Below, piece by piece: positions 49,381 to 61,048 of a stretch of 64,000 nucleotides of DNA. Source of the DNA: Melanocharis versteri. Lineage: Eukaryota > Chordata > Aves > Passeriformes > Melanocharitidae. Position 1 is the first letter of the stretch, and each line of letters begins with the position of its first letter. The notes beneath the pieces are model-generated. The model saw only the letters and a list, made by a program, of their open reading frames with translations, ran no database searches and was not told where the DNA came from. Position numbers and translations under genes: made by a program. Where the stretch lies: contig VZTG01005248.1 of the NCBI GenBank assembly GCA_013397845.1, forward strand, positions 2,065,981 to 2,129,980, written 5' to 3'.

Positions 49381-52300
49381 GTGCCAAGCAGGGACATTGG
49401 AACCTTCAGGGCCCTGATGTTGTATCTGCTTTTGTAGCTGACCCAATAAGTCACTTGAACGTGCCATAGATGCAGCAGGAGACTACCAGCATTCATTGAC
49501 ATGCTGCATTTTGCATTTTTGCATATTATGTGGCGGACATATACTTGTCTTTTAAAGACCGTGCACATCACTCTATGAATGTTGTAATGGGCCCTGAATG
49601 AGCTCCATGTGGACTGGCACCTGAAGATAAATTGAGCCCTGTGCTTGCAGTGATTGATACATTGTTGCACGATGTCAGTTTTTCGAGGAAGTAGAATCTG
49701 TGCTTCTGAAAATGTCACTTCTTCAGAAGAATAGAAGAGGAATGCAAGAATGGAGGGTTGATACTGAATTGAACAGTATTGGACTTTCTTTAATGTTATC
49801 TAACTGATGTTATCAGTTAGGTCCTCCTTCTCTAAACTGTGCTAGAATGAAAGGTTTGCTGCATTTTAATAGCACCTGAAAGTCTTAGAAAGGCACGAAG
49901 TTGTCTTCCATGGATGTGGCTTTGTGAAGCGTTTTGGGATGCAGGATCCACTGCAGGATACTTTTAAACTAGTACTTTTATCTCTTTTCCATTTTCTTTT
50001 TTTCCACCTGATGCTTCAGACAATGAATAACATTGAATATGGGACAGCATAGTTTCATCTACTATGAATGGACTGTGTTGCCATGACACAGAATTTGGGA
50101 ATCATTGTAGTATCACATAGAAGGAAACAATTAAAAGTGGCAAAAATATGTAGTTTTACACTGCAACGTTGAATTGTAGAAATTAGGCGGAAACTATGCA
50201 TGGTTGAATTGTTTTTTTCTCTCTCTGTATTGCTTTTTGTGATGTTACAACAGTATGACTTGCATCTCCACAAGTAAAGTAATACTTGACTGTACTTGTG
50301 ATTGTGGTAGAGTAGCTCATATTTCAGATATTGTCATGGTTAAGTCATATATAAACATATTAATTCATTAAAACTGCAGTAATACAAAGTGCCCTTTGTA
50401 TTACTGTATGCAGAAGACAGGCTGCAATGTCAGTGAGACCCACATTGTCCTTCTGGGGGATAATTTACATAGTTGCAATTATGATTTCTCAAAGGACATT
50501 TGATAGCGCTATGCTGTGCTGCAGGTAAATGAGTAACCAGAACTCTTAGAAATTCATTCAGCTTGAACAGTGTGTACTCTTTTTAATTTCTGCAAGTATC
50601 TTGGATGATATCTGTGTACAGTGAATGTGCAGTCTTCGATGAAGGTCTGCTGATCATCCCTCTCTACTGAGGCTTTACTTTGGATTTCTATTGTATCACA
50701 GTCCACCTGTCCTGGAAGTTTATGTACAGTTTTGGGGCTTGACAGGCTTAAATGCACATTTGCGGATGGTAGTTTGACCAAATTTCAGTTTAGCTGCAAG
50801 AGTGACTGCTAGCAGCAGTGTGTATATACTGTACTTGTAAGAGATCTTGCTTACATGTTCATTTGCATCCCAGTGTATGAAGTGTGCTTTTGGTTTTCAG
50901 TTGTATATAATAGCTGAAATTTGGGTTTTGGATGATAATAGGAAATTGTGATCACATACATGGTATACTTGATCACATACATGGTATACTTACTGAATTT
51001 TTAGTGCAAGAAGTGGTGAAAGGTTTATTTATATTTGGGATGCATGCTTTCCATATTCTGCACAGGCAAAAACATTCTTATTTATGTATCTTTACTTTTC
51101 AGTGATGAAAATTGAGTTCACATGTTTAAAGTGTGTGTTTGTGTTCTGTGGTGTTAGGTGTACATATACCGTGAACTTGAAACTTGAAAATATTTCATAA
51201 ATGCTGTATGGAAGTGATTTGAATGTTATGACTAAATACTTATTAGTATATGTCATTAGTTTTAAGGAACTTGCTTTTTCAAAAGTTTGTAACAAGAGGT
51301 GGAAGATGGAGAGTACTTCTGGACCTGCTGGCTAGACAAAGACAATTGCCTATAGTCAGTAACAGTAAATTCTGAACTTGCACACTGAAGCATTTGTTGG
51401 CAAAAAGCTTCATCAGCCCTAACTATAAGTATAGTGTTTCCTTCTAAATGTAAAGTTAATAGTCTTAAACACTAGGTTCAATCTCTCTTTTGGTCAGTTC
51501 TACAACTGTTCTGTTGCTCAAGCCCTTTTGCTCTCTTTTGCCCTTTCCTAGCTTTTATTCATATAATTAAATTTTTCAAGTTGAGCACCAGAACTTTGTA
51601 GACCATAAGAGTCAACTGCATTATATTCTGTCTGTAAACTGAGTTTGTTGAAGATTTTTTCACCTCTTAATCCTATCATAGGCTGTTTCAGATTTTCATT
51701 GCTGTTTTTACTGGAAATCTGATTTTTTCCACCTTAATTTATTTGTGGTACGTGTCCATTTGTTATTTTACACTTTCCCTCCTTCCAGTATTTGTACCCA
51801 CTTAAATTATTAATATACCTTTTTTCCTTCTTAGCCTTTATTTTGCCCCGCTGAAGAAAAATAGATATTTTTCCAGCTTTACTTCAGAATGTGTACATGT
51901 AGTACCCTTGTCGTTACTTCTTTTCCCCACAAACAGTGGCTTGAAAAAGTATAATCTTACCTTTAGCTGCCTTGCAGTGGTGTCGAATGCTAATATTAAC
52001 ACTAGCTTCTCTCTTTTTAGCATTACCTCTCCCATTCCCATTTGTCAGGAGAGCAGTTGTCCTTTCACAGCTGCATAAGGGTGATAGTGTACCATGAATT
52101 TCTTGTCAGTTCATCATTTTAGTCCTTTTTTTCTCCTCTGTCATTTCCAACCAGTAAATTACCAAATTCTTCATATAAATTATTTTTAGTTCCTGCCTAC
52201 TTGGCTTTCCATTTCATTGTTCTCATCCTACTTCTGCTAAACCCATCATCAGAAAGGCATTCAGTTCTTCCTATGTTGTATTTTAAGCTTTTGTTGTATT

Positions 52301-55300
52301 AACAATGCATCTAAAATTTGTGTTTCAGAATTCTTTTGAGCTTCTAATTCAGATGTACAATAAAAAGAATTCAGTAACTACATTTGCAGTAATGTTTTAT
52401 TTTGCACATAAAAAAGCACTGGGGGAAAAAGCAAAATTTAAGATCTGATATGGGTTTATACTGGCATTTGGAGATTAGATTTCCAAACCAAAACTGTTGT
52501 CTACGTGTCTGAAGACTTCATCGAAAGTGATATAAGATGATATTATTAGCTCACTTTTTTAGGACTTCCATCTTATAATATTCCAGGCTTTCATAATTAA
52601 ATTAGAAAAGCATGTTCTTTTTTTTTTTTTCTTCTTTACAGAACTGAACTCAGTGGTTGGTTTAGCTATGCCAATTAATATTTAATTAATCAACTCTCAT
52701 TTTATAGTCTGTATTTTGTCTTCCTGTTTTTACTTATAAAACCACTCAAAATATGTAATGCTTTTCACTTAGTGGGTTTAGGAAAAGGTATGAACAGAAG
52801 AGTTAGTGGGACTATTTGTTCTCTGGCAGTTGCACAGCAATATTTTCTTTTCTTTTTTGATACCTGCTGTTTGAGAAATGTAGTTTGGAATTGCTATGGC
52901 TTTTATGTCTGCAAAGAAAAGCTTATTGTCTTGTGAATTTGACTGCATATTTTCCAGTGTATTAGGGACAGAGGCTTTTCAAGTTGTTCTTTTATTTTTC
53001 AGTATTTCTACTGCAAATAGATGATCAGGGAGGAGGAGAGAAAGAAGAGGAATAATTTCAGAGTTTATGTTTGCTATTTTTTAAAAATTAAGAACTCCTT
53101 TAAATTGCCTAGGGCTGAAAAGACCCTACTGAATAAAGTGGAAACAATTAAAGATGAATTGTGATAGAAAAGCTTTGGGTTTTGATAACAAAATACCTGT
53201 CTTGATTTAAAAAAAACCAAGCAAGCAAAAACCATAAACAAACAAATCTCCCAAAATAAACTTCCACCATTTTTAGCAATTGCATGGAGGAAATTAGATT
53301 CCCCAATACATATTGTTTCCTGGAGATGACTGTTTCAAATTGCTTGCCTCTCATTTGTGAAGGAACATCTCAACTTTTCTTTTTTTTTCAGACAAGCATA
53401 AGTGACTGTGAATACTAACTTTTTACTGGCTTTGAAGTGGAAGATTAGAGCAGTTGTATGGTGTGAAACTAGTTTCCATTTTTTATAGGAAGCACTTAAC
53501 TGACTTAATTTCACAGAAAGGTTAACAGAAGTTCATGATTCTTTTAGGTGAACCATGACTCAGCTTTGAACCAAGCCATATATCAAGGAGATGTTTCTGA
53601 TTTTATTCAATACCAGTAAAAATTGGATGGTCTGAGATATTGAAATGTCTAATCCTGAAATTAACGGCAAAATTTAGGATATGAACTCACACGAACTACA
53701 CTGAGAAAAAAAAAAAAAAAAGACAAGTGTTTTCCTGTAAGCTGTTTTTCATGTCTAATTTTCTCATGCAGTATGTCCTTTATACTATGGACCGACCTCA
53801 AAATTCTGTCCTGGTCCCTTGTGTCAGAGAGAGTGATGGAAGTTTACCTCCTGCTGGCCCTTCTGTTGTGTCATTTGCCCTCAGGAGGTTTTTGGAGGCA
53901 TGTGCTTTACAAATGACTGCTTCTCTCTTCTTTTGAAAATTGTTAATACACTTTTAAAAGGAACAGATTTAACACATTTACAGCACCATGTGAACTATAA
54001 ACTTGATTTATATGAAAGTACATATTTTACTGGAGAAGCAAGTGTACCCTAGCTGCCTATAAGCTGACTGTAAATATACAGGATTTTTTTTTTTTAATAT
54101 TACAAACTCAACTGGAATTGTGATTTTCAGAAAATGAAATGTTTTTGCCTGAGTTGTGTGACTCCCTTTCATCTGTAAATACATCAGGATTTACATTGCT
54201 CCACAGTAATCGCTGATTAAGGGTTTCTATTTTAGCCTGGGATTTTTTACGGTAATGTATGTTTCTCAAATACTGCAGCAGAAGCTGGAGATACCTTTTT
54301 ATGCCTTTCAAATCTTGCAGCTTTTTTTTCTGTTGAAACCTTAGAAGAAAAAAAAACAAACATACAAAAAGTAAAACTATTATAAAATTTAGACCCTGCA
54401 GGTGTGAGTATATGCTATGGCTTTTTCATTATTTACTAACTTGAGATGCTGTAAATCTTATCCTCTGAATCAAAATATTCTTCTCAGTGGCTGCAGCAGC
54501 AGCAGTGCTTAGACAGCAAGTAGCGAGTTCAGCTGACAAGATTCTGGCGTGTGTTCCTCTAACACAAACATGGCTCATAGAAAATGGATACACAGACTAA
54601 TTCTGGCAGTAGCAAGAGCTCTCACAGGAAGAAGTTCTGTGCAGGTTGGAGAGCTGTGCAACTGATCTAAACACTGCTCATCTGAGCCACCAAATAGGCT
54701 GGGTTAAAACTCCTCAAATGTAAATAAGATTTATCAGTTTTCAGCAAGCAAACCTGCAGAATTTGATAAATGTCTACAAAAGACATTTAAAAAGATAGCT
54801 AGAAAGCTTTCTTGGCCTGAAATTCAACCAGCTTTGAACTTATCAATATACTGTTTAATTAGTGTCTTTGTGGAGCAACATTAAAATAATACTGTGCTCT
54901 AATCCTCTAAGAAGTAAGGCTGTCTCAGAACTGCAGCTGAACTACATGCTGCATAAATTAAAATTTGCAGTGCACAGTATCGTTCTGGAGCTTTATTAAG
55001 TGTTGTGATTATGCAAAAATAGGGAAGTATGAAAATGGACATTTCCAAATAATCTTTGGTGTTTTGTTATCTTCCTTTTTTTAACATTTAAGTCCATTTC
55101 CACTTATAATTAGCATATTTTTTTCAATTATTTGATGTATTACTGTTAAGAAGACCATGCTCCACAGTTTGTGTCATACATCTGTATTTTTTTTCCTAAA
55201 TTCAGTGTGGTTAATAGAGGAGAAAGCAGTCGTTTATTTCAACATGTCATTAAATTTCTGAATTTACTCTGCTTCTTGGTCAATAGAATAGGCTTTTCAA

Positions 55301-58300
55301 TGTAGTGTAAACTAATTCCAGTCAGAAGAAAGTGATATTAACACAAATGACATGTTTTTAAATAAGAAATATTACCAAATACTCAATGTATTTAGTCTGC
55401 ACAGGACTGGGCTTTGAATAATTCTGGAATATAGCTGGCGTATTAACGCTGCTTGTCAAGCAGAAAGAGGGAAAGGCTGCCCTTCAGAGATGGGGGTTAA
55501 TTTAATCTAAACTGCCTGATGGTCTTCAGTTTGGCAGCTCCATTTTGCCTGATGGAAGAGCAGAGGTGAACCATCACCCTGTCCCCTGCCTGTCCCCGTT
55601 TCAGCAGGGATGGGTTCGGAGGAACTGGATCACACTGCTGCTGGGGAATGAGGCAGTCAGAGCAAAGGGCTGCTGAGGCTCTTGGCAGCACCTGTGCTGC
55701 TGTGCCAATAGTCTGCAGCAAAACAGCAGCCCGTGGAAAAACCCATGTAAATTAGCCCTATTGCTGTGAAATCAATAGGGTGGGAGATTCACCTCCCTGG
55801 AGGGTTTCTTTTGTTTGATGGTAAACAGTAAAAACTGACTTTAGGATATTAAACTGAGATTATCCCCCTTCTTTATTTAACTGTTGTAGAAAAGTTGACT
55901 CCAGCCCCAGTGAAAACAAGTATCCAGGATCTTCTACACAGGGGACAAAGACCTTGATTACTCCTCTACACCACAGACATCCACTTCATGGCCTTTATGC
56001 TCCTCTTGCCAGGGACTGAGGCTGACAGGACAGCTGCTAAGATGTAATCAAAGATACAATCAATTGCCTGGAAAACCTGAAAGAATTGCTGACAGGCCCA
56101 GCTTCTTCCGTACTCCATGGAAAGAATGATACATGTGGGGAAGGATCTTTCTGTATATACATCTGATACTGAATAATCTGCGAATGGGACCTATTTACTC
56201 TTCACATTAAAAAAATTACAATCACAGGAGGCAGTATCAAGCAAAGAAAGACACTTTAATGTTAGTTTTGCTGTTTCGATGGTTATTTTTTGGAAGTATG
56301 AACTAGTAGATATGGTTATGTGTGAAGACGTGAGTCTTTGCATCTCTGTTTAAGAGTCCAGCTGTGCGTGCACTGACACTGTGATTCATGTCCTGACCTT
56401 AATTCACGTTACAATTCCCCTTGACAGTGTGCCAGTTGTGAACATGCACGTGAAGTGTAACAGGATTTGTCCTTGTGTTCTGTCATGAAAATATGAAGCT
56501 TGTCAGCCATATTTTAGTTAGCTTTGCCTTGTTAGATGCTATAAACAAGGGTATGCAATGTCGTGAAGTATATGGAAGATACCAATCCTACCTGTCAGGA
56601 AGATCTCATTGGTTAATGTTAGGTTGGAATATTAATTGCATGTAATGCAACCAACTGGAGAGACAAAGGCAGAGTTTGTTGCTATCATCTTTTTAAACTA
56701 GACCTGATAGACAATTTCACTCTATACAAATGAAATTACAGTTATCTTTTCATTAGATGGAAATAACACTGCAAGTGGTTGGAATGGAGCGTTGCCAGAG
56801 TTTTCACCTTATTTTACCATTGGTATTCAATCTAAGAACTGAGGGAGCCCTGCTATTAAATTCTTTTTAAAAAACCTGTAATTTCCATTAAAAAGTCCAG
56901 ATGAAGATGCTTGCTAACCAGATTAAACTAGCAGATAACTTGTTTTACCACTGTTTGATTTTAATGGAAGATAGGTTTTTAGGTAAATGGCTGATTTAGA
57001 GAATAGGGTTTTGTGATTTGGAACAGAATATTTTCTGGACCTGAAAAGAAAGGGTTGAGTAATATCACAAATGACTGCAATATTGTCATTACTAAGGAGG
57101 AGAAACTTTTGTCCAAAACTTGATGATTGCTCATCTTTTCTTCCTCTTAGATACTCATTGCAGGAAACATTATCTGGTGGACTTATGGGGACAACAGCCC
57201 CTTTTCTGCACTAGTTTGTTGTAGGGACGGTGCCTTGTACAGCTTTCAGCTGAAAATAGCCAGTATAATGCAGCAAAATGGGCAGTTTATCATTTGTCGT
57301 GGTTATGTGTCTGTATAAGGAAGCTTCTTGTTTGGGCTGCATATGCTGTTCTGCAGCACTCCTTTAACTTTGCCTGCTTTGAGAGTTTATCTTCAAGATT
57401 GCACACAGTCCCACCCCAAAGCCAGAGCATGCAATTTAGTAAAAATACTGCTTTCAGTTTCATTGAGAGAATGGGTGCAGTTCGTATTGCTCAGAGAAGG
57501 GATTTGTATCTCATAAGGCTGCACAGTGGCATCCAGCACGCTGGTATTTTTGTTTCATGAAATACCATTTTCATGTATGGACACAGGCTTAGGGGGAAGA
57601 AGAGGCCCTCTGCTCCTCAGAGCTTTTAGCAGTGGTACTGTTGAATTCTCGCCATTACGTCATCTCATGCAATAATGACTTCAGAACTCTTTCTGCTAAG
57701 ATATGTGTCAATCGTTCAGTTTCTGCTTCGGTGCTTGGCTGTATCTGGTATCTAGAAACTCTGCTTGTGTTTAACATTTTTGTTGCTTTGATACTGACAA
57801 TACACCTAGAAAATTGGTAATATATTTCCTTTTTGTCCCTAGTAAATACTGCATTCCAAGCTTGTCATAGCTATCCTTCCCAGACATTATTTCACATGAT
57901 TATGTTGTTTTACATTAGTTATGCTCTGCAGATTGATAAGAACAATATTTCTGTCACCAAAGGCTCTGCCCTAAAAATATCGGTACATATCATGCTAAAA
58001 GAAAGACGAAAGCAAGGTGTGGGCAGGTCAATTAAATTGTTACTGACTTAGATATCTGAATAAAGAGGGCAGAAAGAGCAGAGAAAAGGATCTGTGTTCA
58101 AAGAGACAGGTGAGAGCAGCCCATGTACTCTATGTTTAAAAAACAAAAGAGTGCATTTCTTATTTCATCACTCATTCTTATTCCTAGTTGAAGTATTATC
58201 TGCAGTTTGGCACTAAAGTAATTTGTTTGTAGGGTCAGTCCCTTGCTGTGCAAAAGGGGGAAGAGACTGAGGCATCCAAACGTTGCAAAACCAAGACAAA

Positions 58301-60020
58301 CCAAACCTAAACCAAAAGTAGATGAGACCTGTTATGTTTTTCAGTGAAGATGCATGTTGACTGTCTGAGTAAACAGCATACATTTTTTTTCTTAATTAAT
58401 ATAACTACACTGTAGATAGAAAATCTCTATTTTTCAATTAGCTAAATCTCTCTCTGTGTTGGTTTATTTTCACCCAAGACTAGAACAAAAGGGTTGAGAC
58501 TTTAAGCATTGTTGTAGTCCACCTGATAATTATTAGTGTTTTGTGTACTTACAGATTTTTTTTCAGCATCTTAATGAAACAGTGATTGCACCAGTGCTTA
58601 TTTTGTAGTTTCAGTGAAGCATGTACAAGAAGGATCAGACAGATTGGTACAGTCTTGCTATTAGCAAGAAATAATTTGATCTGTTAGATAGGTTTGTAAT
58701 ACTGTGTTGTTTGGGTTTTTTTAATCTATGATCCTTTACTACACATGTTTCAAGAAACAGTCTAGGGTTCAAGGGAATGAGCATTGAATATATTAACGTT
58801 GCTTGTTTTACAAGTTTAAGCCTTATTGGTTATGCACACAGTATAGAGCATTCGGACCCACTGCTGAGAGGCTTATAAATGTTTCACGTATGGCACCATG
58901 AGACCTCGTGTATGAGTTCAGATAATTCAGGGATTGCTATATTTCGCACAGCCTTCTTGGAAGAACGTACTAGGTCAGAGAGTATCGACATTACATACTG
59001 TGCGTTGTCCTTCCTTTCTTCTGACTCATCTAGTGTTAAAGGAGAACTTAGATTGGACTGGGTCTAGGGTTTCCCTTGTGTAAGCAGGGAGAATAATTAA
59101 AAAGGCTCAGTTAATTAGCATTTGTGAGTTGTTCAGACCTTACAGTGATAAGGCCCATAAAAATGCCAAGATAAAAAATAAAAATTATTTACTTGAAGGT
59201 CATAATCCTCTCTGGACTTTGTCAACATTTGTCCTGTAAGATTGTTATGGTTTCATAGCAGTATAATATCTTTCTGCAGCATTCGTCTTTTGAAAAATTC
59301 ATAATACTTTATAATGAATGAACTAATTATCACAATACCTTTTGAAGTGGTGTATGTTTTTTTATTATAATGCTTTGAGAGCTTAAATTACAATGTATGC
59401 AGGTTAGTTGTCTATGGGAGGCCTATGTGGAGCTAAAAATAGAACACAGGTCTGTTGAAACTGTTGGCCTCTGATTTTGCTCTTTTGCTTTGTTTTGTGA
59501 GGAGAGAAATTAGTTCTATCAGATGCTGTCCAGAGTCTAAGGAGCACTAGAGCATAAGGAATTAATATGCAGTTAGAGGCTCTAGGTTTAGAGATTCACC
59601 TAGAATTTGTGGCTCTACTTGTTTTTCTTACTTTAAAGTATAACCTAGAAGTCTATGTTGCCAATGGTAGTGTCTCGTTCTGGAGTGTTTGTTCATCGAA
59701 ATTCAGCTACATAGGCTCTGTAGAATGGTTCAGATGTCTTTACTGGAAGTCAGGCTGATGCTTTCAGGGATGACACCAGTCCAACAAGATTTACTGTAAG
59801 GCTTTCTCAGGTGTGCTGGTCTTGACCTACTCTGTACAACCCTTGAGTCATACAGTTCTCAGGAGATCTCATTACTGCTGCAGCTTGGCAGAATTTTTGC
59901 TATTACAATCATCGTGTAAACCAATCCGGTGTTAACAATGGAAAGAAAGGAGTGGAGCAGGAATTGGGCCACCAGCTGTCTGTCTGTGCTGCTACCTGCC
60001 CAGTTTATCTCATGAGTCGT
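49381..60020 (+). other. TAFA5 intron 1, mostly AT-rich non-coding
   Basis: No exon of TAFA5 or another gene could be recognised. A 120-codon minus frame (49356-49718) abuts the GC patch and has no domain. Other small features are a perfect 21-base duplication (50950-50991), a 16-A run (53706-53721) and a slightly GC-richer patch at about 55540-55740. Confidence 0.55.
50950..50991 (+). repeat. Perfect tandem duplication, 21 bases x 2
   Basis: GATCACATACATGGTATACT plus T, twice without mismatch. Confidence 0.98.
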
Positions 60021-61048
60021 TGCACTGGGTTTGCGTGGCAAGGTTTTGGTGGTAAGGGTTGCTGCTAGGGTGGCTTTTGTGAGAAGCTGCTGGAAGCTTC
60101 CCCTGTGTCCAATGGAGCCAGTGCCAGCTGGCTCCAAGATGCACCTACTGCTGGTCAGGGCTGAGCCCATCAGTGACAGTGGTGGTGCCTCTGGGGTAAC
60201 ATAGTTAAGGGGGGGGAAAAGTTACTGCACAGAGGTAAATTGCAGCCAGAGAAGAGAGGAGTGGGAATATGTGAGGGAAACTGTCCTGCAGACACCCAGG
60301 TCAGTGAAGAAGGAGGGGAGGAGGTGCTACAGGCAGTGAAGCAGAGATTCCCTTGCAGCCATAGCAGGTGGCTGCCCAAAGGAAGCTGTGACCCTGTGGG
60401 AAACCTGTGCTGGAGTAGGCTCCTGGCAGGACCTGTGAATCTGTGGAGAGAGGAGCCCAGACTGGAGCAGGTTTCCTGGCAGGACTTGTGACCCCACAAG
60501 GGACTGTTCTGAAGGACTGTGCCCCATGGAAGAGACTCATGCTTGAGCAGTTTGTGCAGAACTGCAGCCTGTGGAAGGACACGCATTGCAGAAGTTTGTG
60601 GAGAACTATTTTCTGTGCGAAGCATCCCACACTGGAGCAGTGGAAGAGTGTGAAGAGTCCTCTCCCTGAGGACAAAGGTGCAGCAGAGAAAATTTGGGAT
60701 GACCTGACAGCAGCTCCCATTTTCCATCTCCCAGCACCACTGAGGGGGAGAAAGCAGAGAAAATGGGGAGTAAAATTAAAGAAGAAGGGTGGGGTGAGGG
60801 GATAGATATTTTAAAGATTTGGTTTTATTTCTCAAATTCCTCCTCTGAATTGATTGACAGTAAATTCAATTAATTTTCCCCAGGACAAGTCTTTTTTGCA
60901 TGTGATGGTGACTGCTTAGTGATCTCTCCTTATCCTTATCTCAACCCATGAGCCTTTTTCTATTTTCTCTCCTCTGTCTAGTTGAGAAAGAGAGTGACAG
61001 AGCAGCTTTGGTGGGCACCTGGCATCCAGCCAAGGTCAACCCACCATA
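60021..61048 (+). mobile_element. Solo ERV LTR, sense in TAFA5 intron 1
   Basis: This is the most complete copy of the family also seen at 39558 and 41836. It starts TGCACTGGGTTTGCGTGGC, then AAGGTTTTGGTGG, GCTTTTGTGAGAAGCTGCTGG, AAGCTTCCCCTGTGTCC and CACCCAGGTCAGTGAAGAAGG. A run of diverged internal repeats of the form TGGAGCAG..TCCTGGCAGGACC.GTGA follows. It ends CTTATCTCAACCCATGAGCC, TTTGGTGGGCACCTGG and CATCCAGCCAAGGTCAACCCACCATA. The sequence after 61048 has no primer-binding site, gag or pol, so this is a solo LTR. The 185-codon antisense frame at 60170-60727 and its neighbours reflect the internal repeats. Confidence 0.88.

Noticed and set aside
49356..49718. 120-codon minus frame
   Set aside because: No domain recognised. 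It partly overlaps the GC-rich patch, and no splice or promoter context was seen.
60170..60727. 185-codon minus frame rich in Leu/Ser/Pro
   Set aside because: Antisense to the solo LTR 60021-61048; a product of its internal repeats.
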